Assembly: GCA_030268105.1 (NCBI GenBank)
Contig: BSDZ01000078.1
Span: 6,891,501 to 6,955,500 of the forward strand
Length of the DNA stretch: 64,000 nt
Direction of reading: 5' to 3'
Source of the DNA: Volvox africanus
Lineage: Eukaryota > Chlorophyta > Chlorophyceae > Chlamydomonadales > Volvocaceae
Shown: positions 24,801 to 37,217 of the stretch, piece after piece
Layout of the letters: every line of letters starts with the position of its first letter
Numbering within the stretch: the stretch's first letter is position 1
Made by a program: the position numbers and the translations under genes
Notes under the pieces: generated by a model
What the model was told of the DNA's origin: nothing
The model's input: the letters and a program-made list of their open reading frames with translations, nothing else
The model's database searches: none

Positions 24801-27800
24801 TAGTGGACCTAATGCTGCAGGGGTAGCAGCAAAGCACACGCTCTACCGACACATGCATGTGCGGAACACGTGCTCCGGATACTGAGGAGGAGACGACAAG
24901 AGTGCGCTTTTCCGAACAGACTTCACAGATGGGATTAGGAAAGTGGGATACGCTAGGTGAAGCAGATGGAAGCGCGAATTCCTGACATAACGGGTTGTGA
25001 ACATGCGCGCGGCGAGCCGATGGCGGCAGTGTCAGGATGTACGCTATCGTCGGGCCCATTTTTGGACGAGTTGATTAACCCACGTTGCATCACCAGGCTC
25101 CAACATCAAGGGCCGTACCTTAAGGCCGTTGCCTGCTAGCCTTAACCGCCTCAACGCCCGGAATGCGACTCCGCCCACCGCTGCCGCCGCTGGGACTCCT
25201 GCCGCCATTGCCGCTGCGACCCTGGCTGCCGCCGCCGTGATCTCCGCCGGAGATGGCAGGTGCTTAAGATGGTTGGATGATAGGTCTAGCTCCGCCAGCC
25301 TCGGCAGTAATGCCAGAGGTGAACTCGGTAGCAGCACCATGTGCGCTTGCAACTGGTTAAAACTGAGATCCAACACTTCCAAGTACTGGAACGGCCGGCC
25401 ATTGACGCGCGCTAGCAGTGATGCCACCAGCGATGGCTCTGTTGTCGTCGTCGTGCGGTCAGCTGCAGCCGAGCTGGCATGCGCCCCTCCGCTGCCTCCA
25501 CTGCCTGCAGCATCCGAGTTTGCGGAAGCCCATGACGGTTCCGACCGCAGCGCTGATGTCGCCGTGTCAGCCTGCCCGTTGCCCTCTGCTCCAGCCGTCC
25601 AGGAGTCGTGCACTTCCCCCGCCTCCGTTGCACCGTTGGACCCAGCTCCGCCGCCCGCATCAAATTTTCTGGTTCGACCTCGCTTGATTATACCCGAAGT
25701 ACTCTTGGCCGGTGACCCACATGTGCTGCCCTCGGTGCCGGTTAGGCCACCCGGCCACCGGCCCAAGGTGGTCAGCCGGCAAGACGCAGCCCGCAGCCGT
25801 ACCAGGGCTTGTAAGGTCGCCAGGCAGACCAGGTCGGGTAGCTTGTTGTCGGAGACGTCAAGGCTTCGCAGCGCAATGAAGTATGACAAGTCGGCCGACT
25901 CGACAGCGCTGATGGAGCGCGATTCTAAGGTGGCGAACTGAACTGCCTCGGGCATTTCCTCGTCCGCGGCTTCCAGAAGCATGAAGCCATCCAACTTGAT
26001 ACCTGAGGCGTGCGCGAGAGGGGATGTGTTGGGGCGCATAGTGGATAGTAGAGGTGCGGGTGGCTAGACGTCGCGCGCGGCAAGCACCGTGTGCATGGAG
26101 AGAGTTACGGGGTCAGGTTGGGGAATGAAATCCTTTTAGACGTCGTGTCCGTGCTCATGTCCAAACGGATAGAAGATCGTTTCGTCAACGCACCGCAGTG
26201 GTCGTAAGTAAAGGGTAACTCGTTGAAAATCAATATCTCTGCAGATTACGATTGGGTTGGCCAGGACGAGGGGGAAACAGTGCGATCGTCCGCATGCATA
26301 TTTGTCTATTGCGTGTATCTGGCATAGACACAACCATCGGAAGCTCCATTGCTTATGATTGCAGCTGCCGTACGCATATTGACACATACTGGGAAATAAA
26401 AATAACAATCGTGTACGGCAGGAGGAGGAGTAACCCGCGCCGTGATTCCCAGCCACCCGCTCCATCCCAACTCACCCGTCGGTGATGGCGGCGGCGGCGG
26501 CTCTTGTCGCCGCTGGAACCGTCGCGGCCCCTGCGCCATTATCCGCGCCGCCTTAAGGCGCCGGGCAAGGCCGCTGGGCAGTAGCATCTTGTCCGCGGCC
26601 TTATCGCCCTCGGCAATAGATGCCTCCACTCCTGCAAAGTATGCCGCCATAGTCGCCGCCGTTGCGCTGCCTGCAGTGGGATGTGCCGGCAGGCGGCGGC
26701 CTCGCCGACCGGGCACGCCAACCCCACCCATACCAGACGCTGACACCGACAGCGGGTCCAGTCCCGGCGCCACGCCGGTTTTGTGTATGCTGCGGATCTG
26801 AATGGCCTCTCCCAGCATCAACTGCTGCTGCAGCTGGAGGTCTATGGAGATGCCGCCGACACCGGCCTTGGCACCGCCGACCGCTGCCGCCGCCTTCACG
26901 GCAGCTGCACCACCCCCGGCAGCGTAGTTGCCACCGCAGCCGCTCGAAGCTGCAACTGCATGGGTGGAGCTGCGGGCCTGATGCGGCTTGTCCCAGTCGC
27001 GGCTTGGAACAGCGTACAATGGTGGTGCTGGGGGCAGGTCTTCCAGATCCCCCTCACCGGTGGCAGCGGGTGTGCGGGAGGAAGGCGTATCCATTGGGCT
27101 TGCGCCCGTTCCATGGATATCTGCCGGCCACAGACGAGGGAGAAAATCACTTCCTGTTTGCTGCGGGAAAGAACCCCATGCAGAAGCAGGCTTGCCTCCA
27201 CTCCCAACCCGTACGGGCGCCCATCCTGGGCTCCGCCTACTGTGCAGTAAGTTAGCAAAGATTGTTCGCGAACAATTCCCCCCCCCCATCCAAACTTCCA
27301 AACCACGGTCTGTCCCCACGTCGTAACCGGCCGCTCACGTGCGTTTCTCCATCTGAGATATTGTTTCCGTAGCCCTCTACGTACCACCGTGCAACCGCAC
27401 CTTTCGCCGCGCCCAATCGACGCACTGATGTACTCGAGTCTCGTGGCGCAGAAGCTTGCGAGGTGCTGACCGGTAAGAGCGGTTGCTGTTGGTAGGCAGA
27501 CCCGTGACGTATGGAGCCATGTGGGCCGCTCCGTCGCCCCACGGCAGGGGCCAGCGCCAGTGCCATGGCCGCCGCCGCCTGTGGAGGTAGCCCGGCTGCT
27601 GTCGGGTCTCCAGCTGCTGCTGCAGCGGCCAGAGCAGCGGCTTGGCGCTCAAAGAAAGGCATCAATAACGGCCGGTTGCGACCCACTGCCACGACTGTGC
27701 TGCCCATTGCCATGGAGGGCACGCTGCTTATGGATCCGGGTTGCTGACCGGAATCTTGCTCTGCCTCCAGTTGCAACGGGGGCGTTTGTACAGTCGCTGC

Positions 27801-29846
27801 TGGCGGCACCCCGGGCTGTGCAGGCGATGCAGAGGGCGGCGCCATCGCCTCTGACACAGGCGGTGGCGATGACGGCAACGGCGGCGCCACTGCTGTCGCA
27901 GCCAAGCCGGAGGGGCGCCCGGCAGCTGCAGGGCCCTCCTTGCCCTCGCGCGTGATGGAGCTATTGCTGAGGAGCTTCATCGCGGCGCCACGCACTTCCA
28001 CATCCTCCAGGGACAGAGGAGGAGACCCGGGAGGATGGTAACCAGAACCTGACACGATAGAGCCGGTGGCCCACATGCTGATGGTGCCCGTACCTGGCGG
28101 CCCGTCGCTGCCGTACGGATCAGGCGACGGCGGCAGCGAGGACGCTGCGATGGCGGAGCTGGCAGGGCGGCTGCTGTGGGCGCTGGAGGTGCGGACGGCG
28201 TCTCGCACTGCGGAAGTATTGCCCACGTTACGAGACTGGCGGCTGGGAGATATCCGGCCAGTGGTGAAGCTTTTGGAGATGCCCCTAACGCCCTGGAGAC
28301 ATTATCAGGTGGTCAAGGGAATTCAGAATGAAACGCAGGAACGAGGAAAAGGGACGGGCCATAGGCACCATCACTATTAGATTCAAGCCCGTCCCTGTAA
28401 GAAAGCTACGGTACTAGTGCTACGATTGTCTAGCCAGCGAGTCAGTGCTCCAGGCCCTCCAGTAGATTCCCCCTCCCAAGAGTTGTTAACGATGGTGCTC
28501 AATAGCACTGGGGCGGTTGTGTCTACTGTTGATAGGTTCCTTGGGAATTATGTCAACACGGGGTCTCTACCTGGCTGGGGACGTAAACGCAACGTACCTG
28601 GATACCCCGTGACCCCACTGGTATCATCTCTCCCCTGCTCAGCTCGGCAAGGCCACGGCTGCTATGACCGCCGATGACTGCCCCGAGGGCTGTGGCAGAA
28701 GCTACTACCACTGGGACAGTCGGGGCAGCAGGTGCGCCGCCGCTGCGACTTCCGCCGCCAGGATCCACCAACTCCGCGGATGGCTCGCTGCCAACGCCGG
28801 TCGCTCCGCGGGGACTTTCCGATGCCTCCGCCGTCTCATCGGCGCCTGCAGCAGTGGCGTTGGCAGCTAGATCCGTGGCCAGCTCTGGGACCCTATCCGC
28901 AACCTCCTCGCCGTCACCGCCACCTGCAAAATTGGCCAATGCCGTGGCGTGGTTGGCCATGGTTGAAACGCAAACCGTTTCGCCGGATATTACCCATAAA
29001 TCCGATTCAGGAAGGGTAGTTTTAATTTTACATCACCCGAAGCAGTACTCAAAGGGCAGAAAACATGTAGTAGCGTTATAAAACAGCCCATCCTAATTCT
29101 AATACACAAGGCTTTGCTCTGCAAGGAATGGCCGAGCGTTCCGGGGCATCAAACAATCATGTCCCTGCAACTCCAGTCGCAGGACAACACTGTGGCGTGT
29201 TGAGTATTGACAGCACGGGCTTAAAAGGACAATCCTCAATCCCTTGGCCGGATGAACGGCTCAAAGCGGGGCAGCTGCCGCCGTCGACATCGCCTTTCCT
29301 CAGTTGTCACAAAGGACCGCAGCTGATCCCGACCCCCCTTCATAAGCCCTCCTCTTACACACACACCATCCCGAGCTTCCTTCCTTCTGCACAGGTCCGC
29401 GTAGACTAAGCTTCCCCCCCCATTCTGTTTCCTCACCAGCTCGGCCACCCTAAAACGTTGCAACGTGTCCCTCAATGCCATCGCCTAGTCCCATGACCCT
29501 GGCCGCAATCACCTGTTGGTTCACCAGCTCCGCCAGCTTCTTGTGCAATTGCTGTGCTACTAACCGCTGCTTCTGCATCCTCTATTGATGGACCTTGGTC
29601 GCCCTTCCGCTGCTGCTGCTGTTGCTCTTCATGCAGTGCCTGCTCGCCCTCAGGCTCGCCGAGCTCTCCGATGTCCTCGGAAGGCCCCAATGCCAGCTCA
29701 GGTTGTTGTGTCCTCCTGGCGTGCTCAAATGGGCTGAAGGGCATTGGTGGGAGAGTTGGATGTGTGTGGTGGTGGTGACCAGCTCGCCGTGCGACGAAAT
29801 TGGGGGGCAGATAGGTTCCCAAAGCGACAGGCTGACGTGACGACAT
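21822..29846 (-). CDS. Large leucine-rich-repeat protein, possibly XRRA1-like
   Basis: Ten exons agree in phase: 29513-29846, 28598-28923, 27339-28235, 27058-27225, 26476-26977, 25119-26002, 24153-24672, 23559-23905, 22330-23235 and 21822-22175, giving 1,745 aa. Leucine-rich repeats span about residues 745-1210 (ALRSLDVSDNKLPDL, LEVLDLSFNQL, LAELDLSSNHLKHLP, LHHLDLSHNAISEVP, LAVLDLTFNKV). The first ~740 residues are mostly Ala/Pro/Ser/Gly-rich; an ordered patch is GRPYGLGVEASLLLHG. After the LRRs come GDDRTFLTGVG, a coiled coil (VEAMLEGMKGKLAALEASL) and an acidic Asp/Glu segment. The KLDGFMLLE segment before the LRRs recalls XRRA1 proteins; this is a tentative family call. Ends of exons 7 and 8 are the weakest junctions. 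Confidence 0.75.
24781..24852 (-). repeat. tRNA-like element in an LRR-gene intron (SINE or pseudo-tRNA)
   Basis: On the minus strand the intron reads TCGGTAGAGCG, resembling a tRNA D-arm/A-box, and about 40 nt later TCGGGTTCTGGTCCCGA, a 5-bp stem with a 7-nt loop like a T-arm/B-box. The middle part includes GCTTTGCTGC, reminiscent of an alanine anticodon region. Acceptor-stem pairing was not found, so this is not an intact tRNA. Confidence 0.4.
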
Positions 29847-30802
29847 GTAAATGGAAGATCAGAAGGTTACAGGGTAGTATGATCGGTTTCCTTGAACACA
29901 ATGCAAACCCTAGGTTTCAGGGGTAGGGCCGATACCCGAGGAGGCGGGAGGGCTGATAAGGCACCGGTACGCATAGGCTGCTCTGTTCGTTCCAGAGTAC
30001 TTGGGAGTACAGGTGATGACATCATGGTACATCCAAACCCCCAAGTCCAGTTGAACTGTATTGTGCAACGGCAGCTCACCTGACCTCTCGTGATGGAGGT
30101 GGGGACGCGTCAGGAGTAAGCTCCATAAGCTCCGCTGGCATGTATTCACCAGAAGGTTGGTAACGATACCATTAAAGACATGTAGGAGGGTCCCCCGGCG
30201 TCAGGCGATGACGCCAAGCAGCGCTCGACCTCATGTGGTCGCGGTCAATTTGCTGTAAGCGTGTGGAAAGATTCTACAACCAGAATTCTGATGGGTTCAA
30301 CAATTTGAAACGGAGTTATCTTAAGGCCAAGTGCGATAACGACCCGATGTTCAAGTGTCCGCGGCACTCGGTAAGGTTACACAAATATAAGTCTAGGAAG
30401 TGAGGAATAAATGATTAATTTTTCAAAGCGATAAGGAGATGATGAACCGTGTCCTATGTCTCAGCCTTAGAAAAAAACTATTAAAAAATGTGGTCTCGAC
30501 CCACTAATAGATGCTAGCATCATATATTTATTCCTAAACGTTGAACTGTATGGTAGCTATAATGTAGCTCCAAGGCGACGCAGGGACCTTGGACTATGAC
30601 GTTACCGTGACGCTTTTTTACAAATGTGCTCTCAATACTTAAACATAGAAGGGGTTATACGGTCACTATCTTCAATATATGTTATAAAAAATTTTATCTT
30701 TATTCATAGCGGATAAGCGAGGCATACATATAGCGTGATGCCACCTCGAGATCGAACATGAAAAGTTAATCGGCAATCGGTTTTCGCTCACATGAGGTGG
30801 TA
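29847..30802. promoter_or_regulatory. Divergent intergenic region, AT-rich from about 30,240
   Basis: This 956-bp gap separates the start codons of the minus-strand LRR gene and the plus-strand SNAPC3 gene. From about 30,240 it is clearly AT-rich compared with the flanking exons (for example around 30,470-30,540 and 30,680-30,705). It should contain both promoters; no individual site can be assigned. Confidence 0.45.
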
Positions 30803-30803
30803 A
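30792..30803 (+). promoter_or_regulatory. Three-codon upstream ORF overlapping the SNAPC3 start
   Basis: ATG AGG TGG TAA lies directly before the SNAPC3 start. The last A of its stop is the first base of the SNAPC3 ATG (TAATG), so a terminating ribosome would sit on the main start. Relevance depends on the transcript starting upstream of 30,792. Confidence 0.45.
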
Positions 30804-33800
30804 TGGCAACAGGTCGAGGCTCTTCTACGGCTCGCGCTGCCCCGACACCTGAGGTCCAAAATAATGCACCCCGCCGGCCGTCCTTGGCGTTGCAGCCGTT
30901 CCCCTGGGGAGGGTTACAAATTCTGCCCGTGGCTCCCACTGCTACTGAACTTGTGGCAGTTGTTCCCCCTCCGTTACCGGGTTTGCATCGCACCGCGCCT
31001 TTCAGGTAAGACATCCCCGCATCTTAATTCCGCCGTACAAAAGGCGCTATGCCCAATGGCGCCTTGTTACGTCTTTCCTCATGGCACGCGTGATGTTGTC
31101 CTAGAGGCTCCTAGTCAGCGGGGAGAATGAAAACAGGTAAGTAAAGGTGGAGGCTATTGGCGCGCAAGCGCTTTAGTTGCCACCCGCGATCCATCTATTT
31201 CCAGGGACTCGTTCAAGCTTCTGCGATTATCCAAGCCCAAAGCTGGTGCTGCGCTTTGTGCACGCGGCTGGACCGGATTGCATGCCATTTACAGGGTTTC
31301 AGAGTACGACGAGCGCTGTCGCATCGCAGTGATGGCGCTGGAGGCCGCCCTAGGGCCCGGGGAGCTGGCCGATGCCGAGGTTGCCTCGCCATGGGCCACG
31401 GGCGGCTTGGATCTGGATCTGGACGAGGATCTTCGTACGGTTCTTGACCTATCAGATCTGGCCGTGCCGCTTCCGCCTAGTATCTCCCGGGCTTGTGGAA
31501 ACTCGATTGGCATTTCCCCAGGCTGTGAAACTGAACGCGTTCCACCGAACCTCAGGCCGTCGGGGTCTCCGTGCGGCCGCATTGCAGCTGGCACCCGCAC
31601 GGAGGGAACCGCCACGGCTGCCGAGCCAGATCACCCGGCAGAAGAGATGAGAACGCCGCCAGTACTACCGCCGCCGCAATCTGCTGGAGAAGCAGTCCCT
31701 GCAGCCAGCACGGACAAGTTGGAGGAGAAGTCTGGCGGTTTCAAGCAGGAATCCAGTTCCGGGGGCAGCCCAACCGTTAGCAATGTAATGGCTGCTGCAG
31801 TGGCAGGGTCCTGCGGGGAGCACCAAGGGGCCCGGCGCGTGGCAGGGGCGTCTTGCCAGAACGGGGCTGGGCCTCAGCGGCAGGACGTCTTAGGACGGGG
31901 TCGCGTGCCGGAAGCGGGACCTGGCTGTGAGGGCGGCCTCTCACATCAGCAGGGAGGGGCTGTTGCACATGGGCCCTATGCATCCCCTTCAGAAATCAGC
32001 AACCTGAAGGCGACTGGGCCAGCACAGCTGCCAGCTCATGGTCACCGGCGGCCTCCTGTAGAGCATGAAACGCAGGGGCCGCAAAAGCTGTTTCAGCAAC
32101 CCTTAGAGAATCACCAGCCAATGGCACAAGATGACGGTGAGCGACCGGCAAAGCGTCGCCGTGCGGCACCGGCTTGGCTCCGCAAAGACTATCAGCTGTC
32201 GCCGCTGCAACTGTCTCCACAAGAAGTGGCTGTTGCCGCCATAGCTGCAGGTGCAGGTGAGGGCAAAACGGGGGATCAGCAACCTCGGCACGAGCCGAGA
32301 ACGCAGCGTGCAGAGAGAGGCACCGGCAAGTGTGTGAAGGCCAAGGGGCATCCACAACAGCCGCTAGGGAATGGCACTGCTGCCGTCAAGGACGACGTGC
32401 AAAATCCTGGCCCTCCTAGCTGTCCGAGCGGCCGCGTCGGCGGCGTCGGCGGTAATGGCAAGAGGGCTAGTGAGGTCGGCGCCGGGGGACCGCAGCAGCA
32501 GCTCCAGGACGAGGAGGAAGAAAAGGAGAAGCAGGCGCTGGCCTGGTGGGATAGCTTATTAGCAGCAGCGCCGCAGTTGGAGAGCTTGAAGCGCGCGCTG
32601 CAAGCGGTGCTTCTGCAGCCTCCGCCACGTGGGGGCGCCAACGGAAAGCGGCAAGGAGAGGACCAGATGCAGAACGCCGGTGAATCTTCAAAGGACGGGA
32701 TTGTGGATGCGGAAGAACGGGAGCTTCAGGAGGAGGTAGAGCGCGGGGAAAGGGCACGGCAGCGGTGGCTGGCTGGGGAGTATGTCGACCTGCACGTTGA
32801 TGAGGGTCCCACCGGGGCTCGGCAGCGACAGCATGCAACAGTAGCCGGAACTGATCACCCCGTAACACTCACATGCGGGGCGTACGGCCCTGCGATTGAA
32901 GCCGCGGGATCCTCTGGTTGGCAACGATGCCTGCCGGCGGCCGCCGCAGCCGCATTAGAGCGGATACAGCTGGCGGTGAATGGGCCGCCACAGCTACCGC
33001 CGCTGACGGTGGGGTTACGTGGAGGCCGGCCTGGCTCTGAGGATCCGGCGCACGATCAGCAGCTACAAGGAGGCGCGGAACCGGTGGATCCGTCGCTTAA
33101 GGTGGGGCTGTTGACAGTTGGGTTGGATATACGAAAGGGAGGGGCTTACGTAGCTAGCTTCGTGGGGTCCCACAGCCTCTCTTACCACGCTTGTATGGAT
33201 TGCAGTCGAATGGTGGTAAGCATCATACGATGTGATTTGATGTGGTGCGGCCTCATGCAGGAAGAATGCAAGTGATACAAGTAATGATGCGGTCTCCCGG
33301 GTGGGGATGGGAATGGGGGTGGTGGTAATGGTGGGGGTGGTAGTAGTGGAGGTGGTAATAATGGTGGGGACGGGGCAATAATTTTATGAGAGTCTCTCGC
33401 TAAAAATCATTTTTTGAAATGCGGTTTGCATGAGTGAAACCGATTTGTGAGGCCAGCGCTTAAATGAGGCTATTTCGACATTTCTGTCCTTTCATGGCCT
33501 GCCTGCGCTCACCAGCCCCCATCACCGGTCGCTGGACATACTGCATCCCACAGGACGAGGTGGTGCTGTGGGTGGTGGTGTGCGGTCCTGGTCAGCCCCA
33601 CGTGCTTCACGAGGAGTACCTGGTGCTGGGCTCACAATGCCTCTCCGATCTGAGGGACGTGCTGGGCTGCGCCACAGAGGACGCAATGAGACAGGCAGCT
33701 CAAGTGGCGCAGGTGCCGATGCCTGGCACCGCCGCAGCATGTGACGAGGATGGTGGTTGCGGCGCGGCTGGCAAGGGCCGTGCTCGCAACCGGGGCGGGA

Positions 33801-35771
33801 GCAATGGCGGCAGCGGTCGCCCGCTGGAGGCGGCGGCCGCAGGCGAGGCAGCGACCAGCCCATCTGGTGGTCCTGGCGGACCTACTAGCCGCAGACGGGG
33901 CAGGGGACGCGGCAGAGCTGAGGCGCGATTGCCGCCGCTGAATTCTGCAGTGCGTGCCGGGCATTCGGACGACGGTGCCGTGACGGCGGCGGCGGCGGCG
34001 GCAGTGGCAGGAGGCGATGAGAACCGCAACGCAGGCAACCCAGCGGCGCTGGCAGGGTCGCCGCCGCTGCCGCTGGGCTCCTCGGTTCAGCTGCTGCCGC
34101 TCAGCTACGGGTCGTACTTGTTCTTGGAGGGGCACTTCTATACGGACGTACGGCATCCCGATGCAGAGGATTATACTGCGCCGATAAGAGAGCTCTGCAG
34201 GTGCGATCATTTTGTTCCAAATTCGGCGCCGCCAGCAATATATAATTTTATTCTTTTACTTAAATATGATCTGACGCCTATGGGGCCTCATCAGCAATGC
34301 ACGCGTTTGCTTGCGCGATGGGTCCGGGGTGACTGGCTCGGAGTGACACATGAGCACCTGATAGGGGCTTCGATGGCTTCTTCATGGATCTCCCTTGCTT
34401 GTTGGTCTCCGCGCCCTTTCGCTCCCTTTTTCCCGCCTCCCTGGGTTATCAGCGCCCACGGTGTGCGCCCGACATACTTACGGCCCGAGCGGAGCTGGCG
34501 GCCAGCATTGGTGCGTCACGATGGTGGTACGCTGCCGCCTCCCAAACCAATGCATACCACCCGCTTCTCTGAGTTGACACTGCGCCAGGCCAATCACCCC
34601 ACCGGGATCTTCTGCCACCGTGCCTGCTGCGAGCACCTGATGTTCATGCGGGACGTGCGAAGGTGCGGCAACGACGCGGATGGAGGTGAAGGTGGGGGTT
34701 TATGGGCGAGGGGTGATTGAAACGGTTTGGCAGTATTGAACAAGTTGAAAGGATGCCAAAAATCCGCATTATATCAGCTAAGAGGCCTCAATAAAAATGT
34801 ATTATTCGAATTGCTGGAGCCTCCACATCATCCCCACGATGTGGCTACCAGCGATAGTAAAGCCTTGGGTCGGGCTGTTGGGAAACATGCACAGCCCTTA
34901 CACAGCAGTCGGGCACTAATTCTGCCGGCACATTGAGGACTCACTGGCTTTGGGATTAACTGGCTTTGGGCGAAGTAAACTGCGCATAAACCTGTGCTTC
35001 TGTCCTTTTTTACCCCTTTCTTCTTCCTCCAGGTGGCACCCAGGCGATCCAGCCGACCGGTCCGCCTTCCCGGTCCGACTGCGCACCCGCGACCGTGCAG
35101 GTGCACCCGTGACGCGCAGGCGTTGTAGCGTGTGCGAGGCCCGTTACGCTGAGCTGGTCACTCATGACGACCCACTAGCGCCGTCCAATCCCGCCGTAAT
35201 GTGCAGGTGGGCTCAGAGAACCTCATGGCATGTGGGTGCAGGAGGGTAGCGAGCGGGTACGGAAAACGGTTATGGAATTATCTGTAGGACACAGCGGATC
35301 CCGAGGTGGAATCGTTATTTACCTGGCGGCGGTGGCGGAAAAAGATATATGTGGGTTCCAGGAAGGTAATTCACTGCAGGAGCTTGAATGGACACCGCGA
35401 CACCGCTGGCCCGAGTGTTTGGACGAGGCGAGCAACCCACATGGACACCTGCATTCAAATCCAAATTTCTGTAACGCAACATCCGCTGCTCCTGCCGCAG
35501 GCATTGCTTTGACTTACTACACTTTGGCAGCAACGGCGAGCGGCTTGCACCGAACGTTATTGCGCAGCCGTACAACCCGGCCCTGGACATAGCAACGCAG
35601 GGCATCTGGGCGCCCTCCGCTGGGGCTTGGACAGCTTTAAACGCTCCTGGGGACACAAGTGGGGGCGGCGGCGGCTGCCACAACGACAATAGTGCTAGGA
35701 TTTGGGCTGGCGGTAGGGTTGCGGATGGGGCGGGCAGGTCGGGGGCCGTCAGAAAGGGCCCAAGGCGATAG
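30803..35771 (+). CDS. SNAPC3: SNAPC3/SNAP50-like subunit of the snRNA-activating complex
   Basis: Six exons agree in phase: 30803-31005, 31295-33215, 33554-34200, 34495-34662, 35033-35206 and 35501-35771, giving 1,127 aa. The C-terminal third carries the family landmarks: EYLVLGSQCLSDLRD, SYLFLEGHFYTDVRHP, the Cys/His cluster CHRACCEH, then CSVCEARYAELVTHDDPLAP and CRHCFDLLHF. SNAPC3 is a zinc-type DNA-contacting subunit of SNAPc, which binds the proximal element of snRNA promoters for RNA polymerases II and III. Animal SNAPC3 is about 400 aa; here the first ~700 residues are an extra Gly/Ala/Gln/Pro-rich extension with little order. Exon 4's acceptor at 34494 is the least certain. The first exon is assigned because its end phase joins exactly to VSEYDERCRIAV. 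Confidence 0.85.
33312..33374 (+). repeat. GGTGGT/GGTAAT-rich simple repeat
   Basis: Imperfect GGTGGT, GGTAGT and GGTAAT triplets fill part of the SNAPC3 intron between exons 2 and 3. Confidence 0.75.
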
Positions 35772-37217
35772 AGCTACAGGTAACCTTGTCGTTGACTCAG
35801 GGCCGCGGAGGAAGAGGCGTCGTAGTTATTGCTATCAGTTATAACCCTCAACGCTGTCTGTGTTCCTGAGGCGCAAAAATCTTTGCGCACAACCCATCGA
35901 CAAAAGCAGCAAACCCAGCTTTTCCCAGCAGGCACCTCCGACAGAGGAGAGGGCGCCGAGTCAGTGCGGTAATTCTTTTGGAGGACGTGGTCTCGGACTC
36001 TGCATGCAGGACCAACTCCTGCCGTGAAATATCGGGAATAGGTGAATGGTTAAGTACAATGTAGCAGGCTGACTGCCGAGGTGTTGAGGACTACATGGGA
36101 TGAGCGTGGCATTGATGTGCATTACGTGATATAGCTAGGCTGCTGATGCGGGCGTATATGCATGTCACCAGTAATCATGTTAGCAAGCGTCACGATGAGC
36201 GTGATGTTGTGCAAGGGATGGAATTCCGCTACCTGTAGGCACTTGTTTCGATCCCGCGTAGCCTTATTTATGAGTCCGTCCGGGGCCGTTCCTGGAACGT
36301 CGATGAATAGACAAGTAACTGAGTGTGTTCGGGTGTTAATCTAATGATACGTCGTGTGACTGCAATTGCGGTTATAGGACGGCCACCGTGTGGGGGTAGC
36401 GAACAGAAATTGGGTCTCCGCATTGCAGCATTACATACTTTCAGAATGTCGCAAAGGCTAACCCGTATTCCCCGTCTCCCAGCAGTCCTCCACACCAGTC
36501 GACGCCAGCAGCGCAGCACAATTATGTCCCAACCCAAGATATCACGCACCCTTCCCACACGAATAAACTCGACCACAAAACTCCACTCTGTTAATCCTTA
36601 GCCTCGGTGCATTTCCGATACGGACCCGGGCCTGTCCAGTCCCCTGCAGCCCTCGCCGAGGAGAGCGGTTAAAGGTGGGTATCAGAAATACTGCTTAGGG
36701 CCTGAGCTTCACCCACGGCATCCAGTGCATACATTACATGCATCCAAGGGTTATATCCCCTGCCGCAGTATATGGCGGCTGGGAGCGGATAATGGCAGAC
36801 CTCTTCAACTGCAAAAACATCATGGATAGGATGGGTGCATGTTTACAGTAATGTTACACGCTCAAATCCTGCCGTACACATTTGCCCTTTGCAGAGCGAG
36901 GCAAAGTGAGTCCAACCCTTGCTCCCAGCAACATCTTCACACGATTCACTTCATGTCGCCAGTGGCTAAAAATTACGGCGATTGCCATGTTTTGGGGTGG
37001 ACCTGTACCCTGCTGGCTGACCTAAGTCGGCGGCATGTATACATGCCATACTAAGGCCCTGCAGCGAGCCCTGAAGGTGGTGGGCAGTCCTGTCAGGCCA
37101 GGCATATTTCAACACACTTCCGCCGTCAGCTTGCCTGGCAACCAGCCACCGCCAAAGCACTGCAAATCCTTGGATGACTTCGTACGGCTTGCAGCATTGC
37201 CGTAGCGTGAGCTTCAG
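35772..37217. other. Intergenic stretch after SNAPC3
   Basis: No exon with convincing splice sites was found. It should contain the SNAPC3 3' UTR and, at its upper end, any missing 5' exons of the plus-strand gene at 37,218. Composition is mixed without an evident repeat. Confidence 0.35.

Noticed and set aside
25129..25941. 270-codon open frame on the + strand
   Set aside because: Antisense of LRR exon 25119-26002, whose leucine-rich repeats and splice phases are convincing.
32276..32868. Overlapping minus-strand open frames
   Set aside because: Shadows of the long SNAPC3 exon 31295-33215, caused by GC-rich third codon positions.
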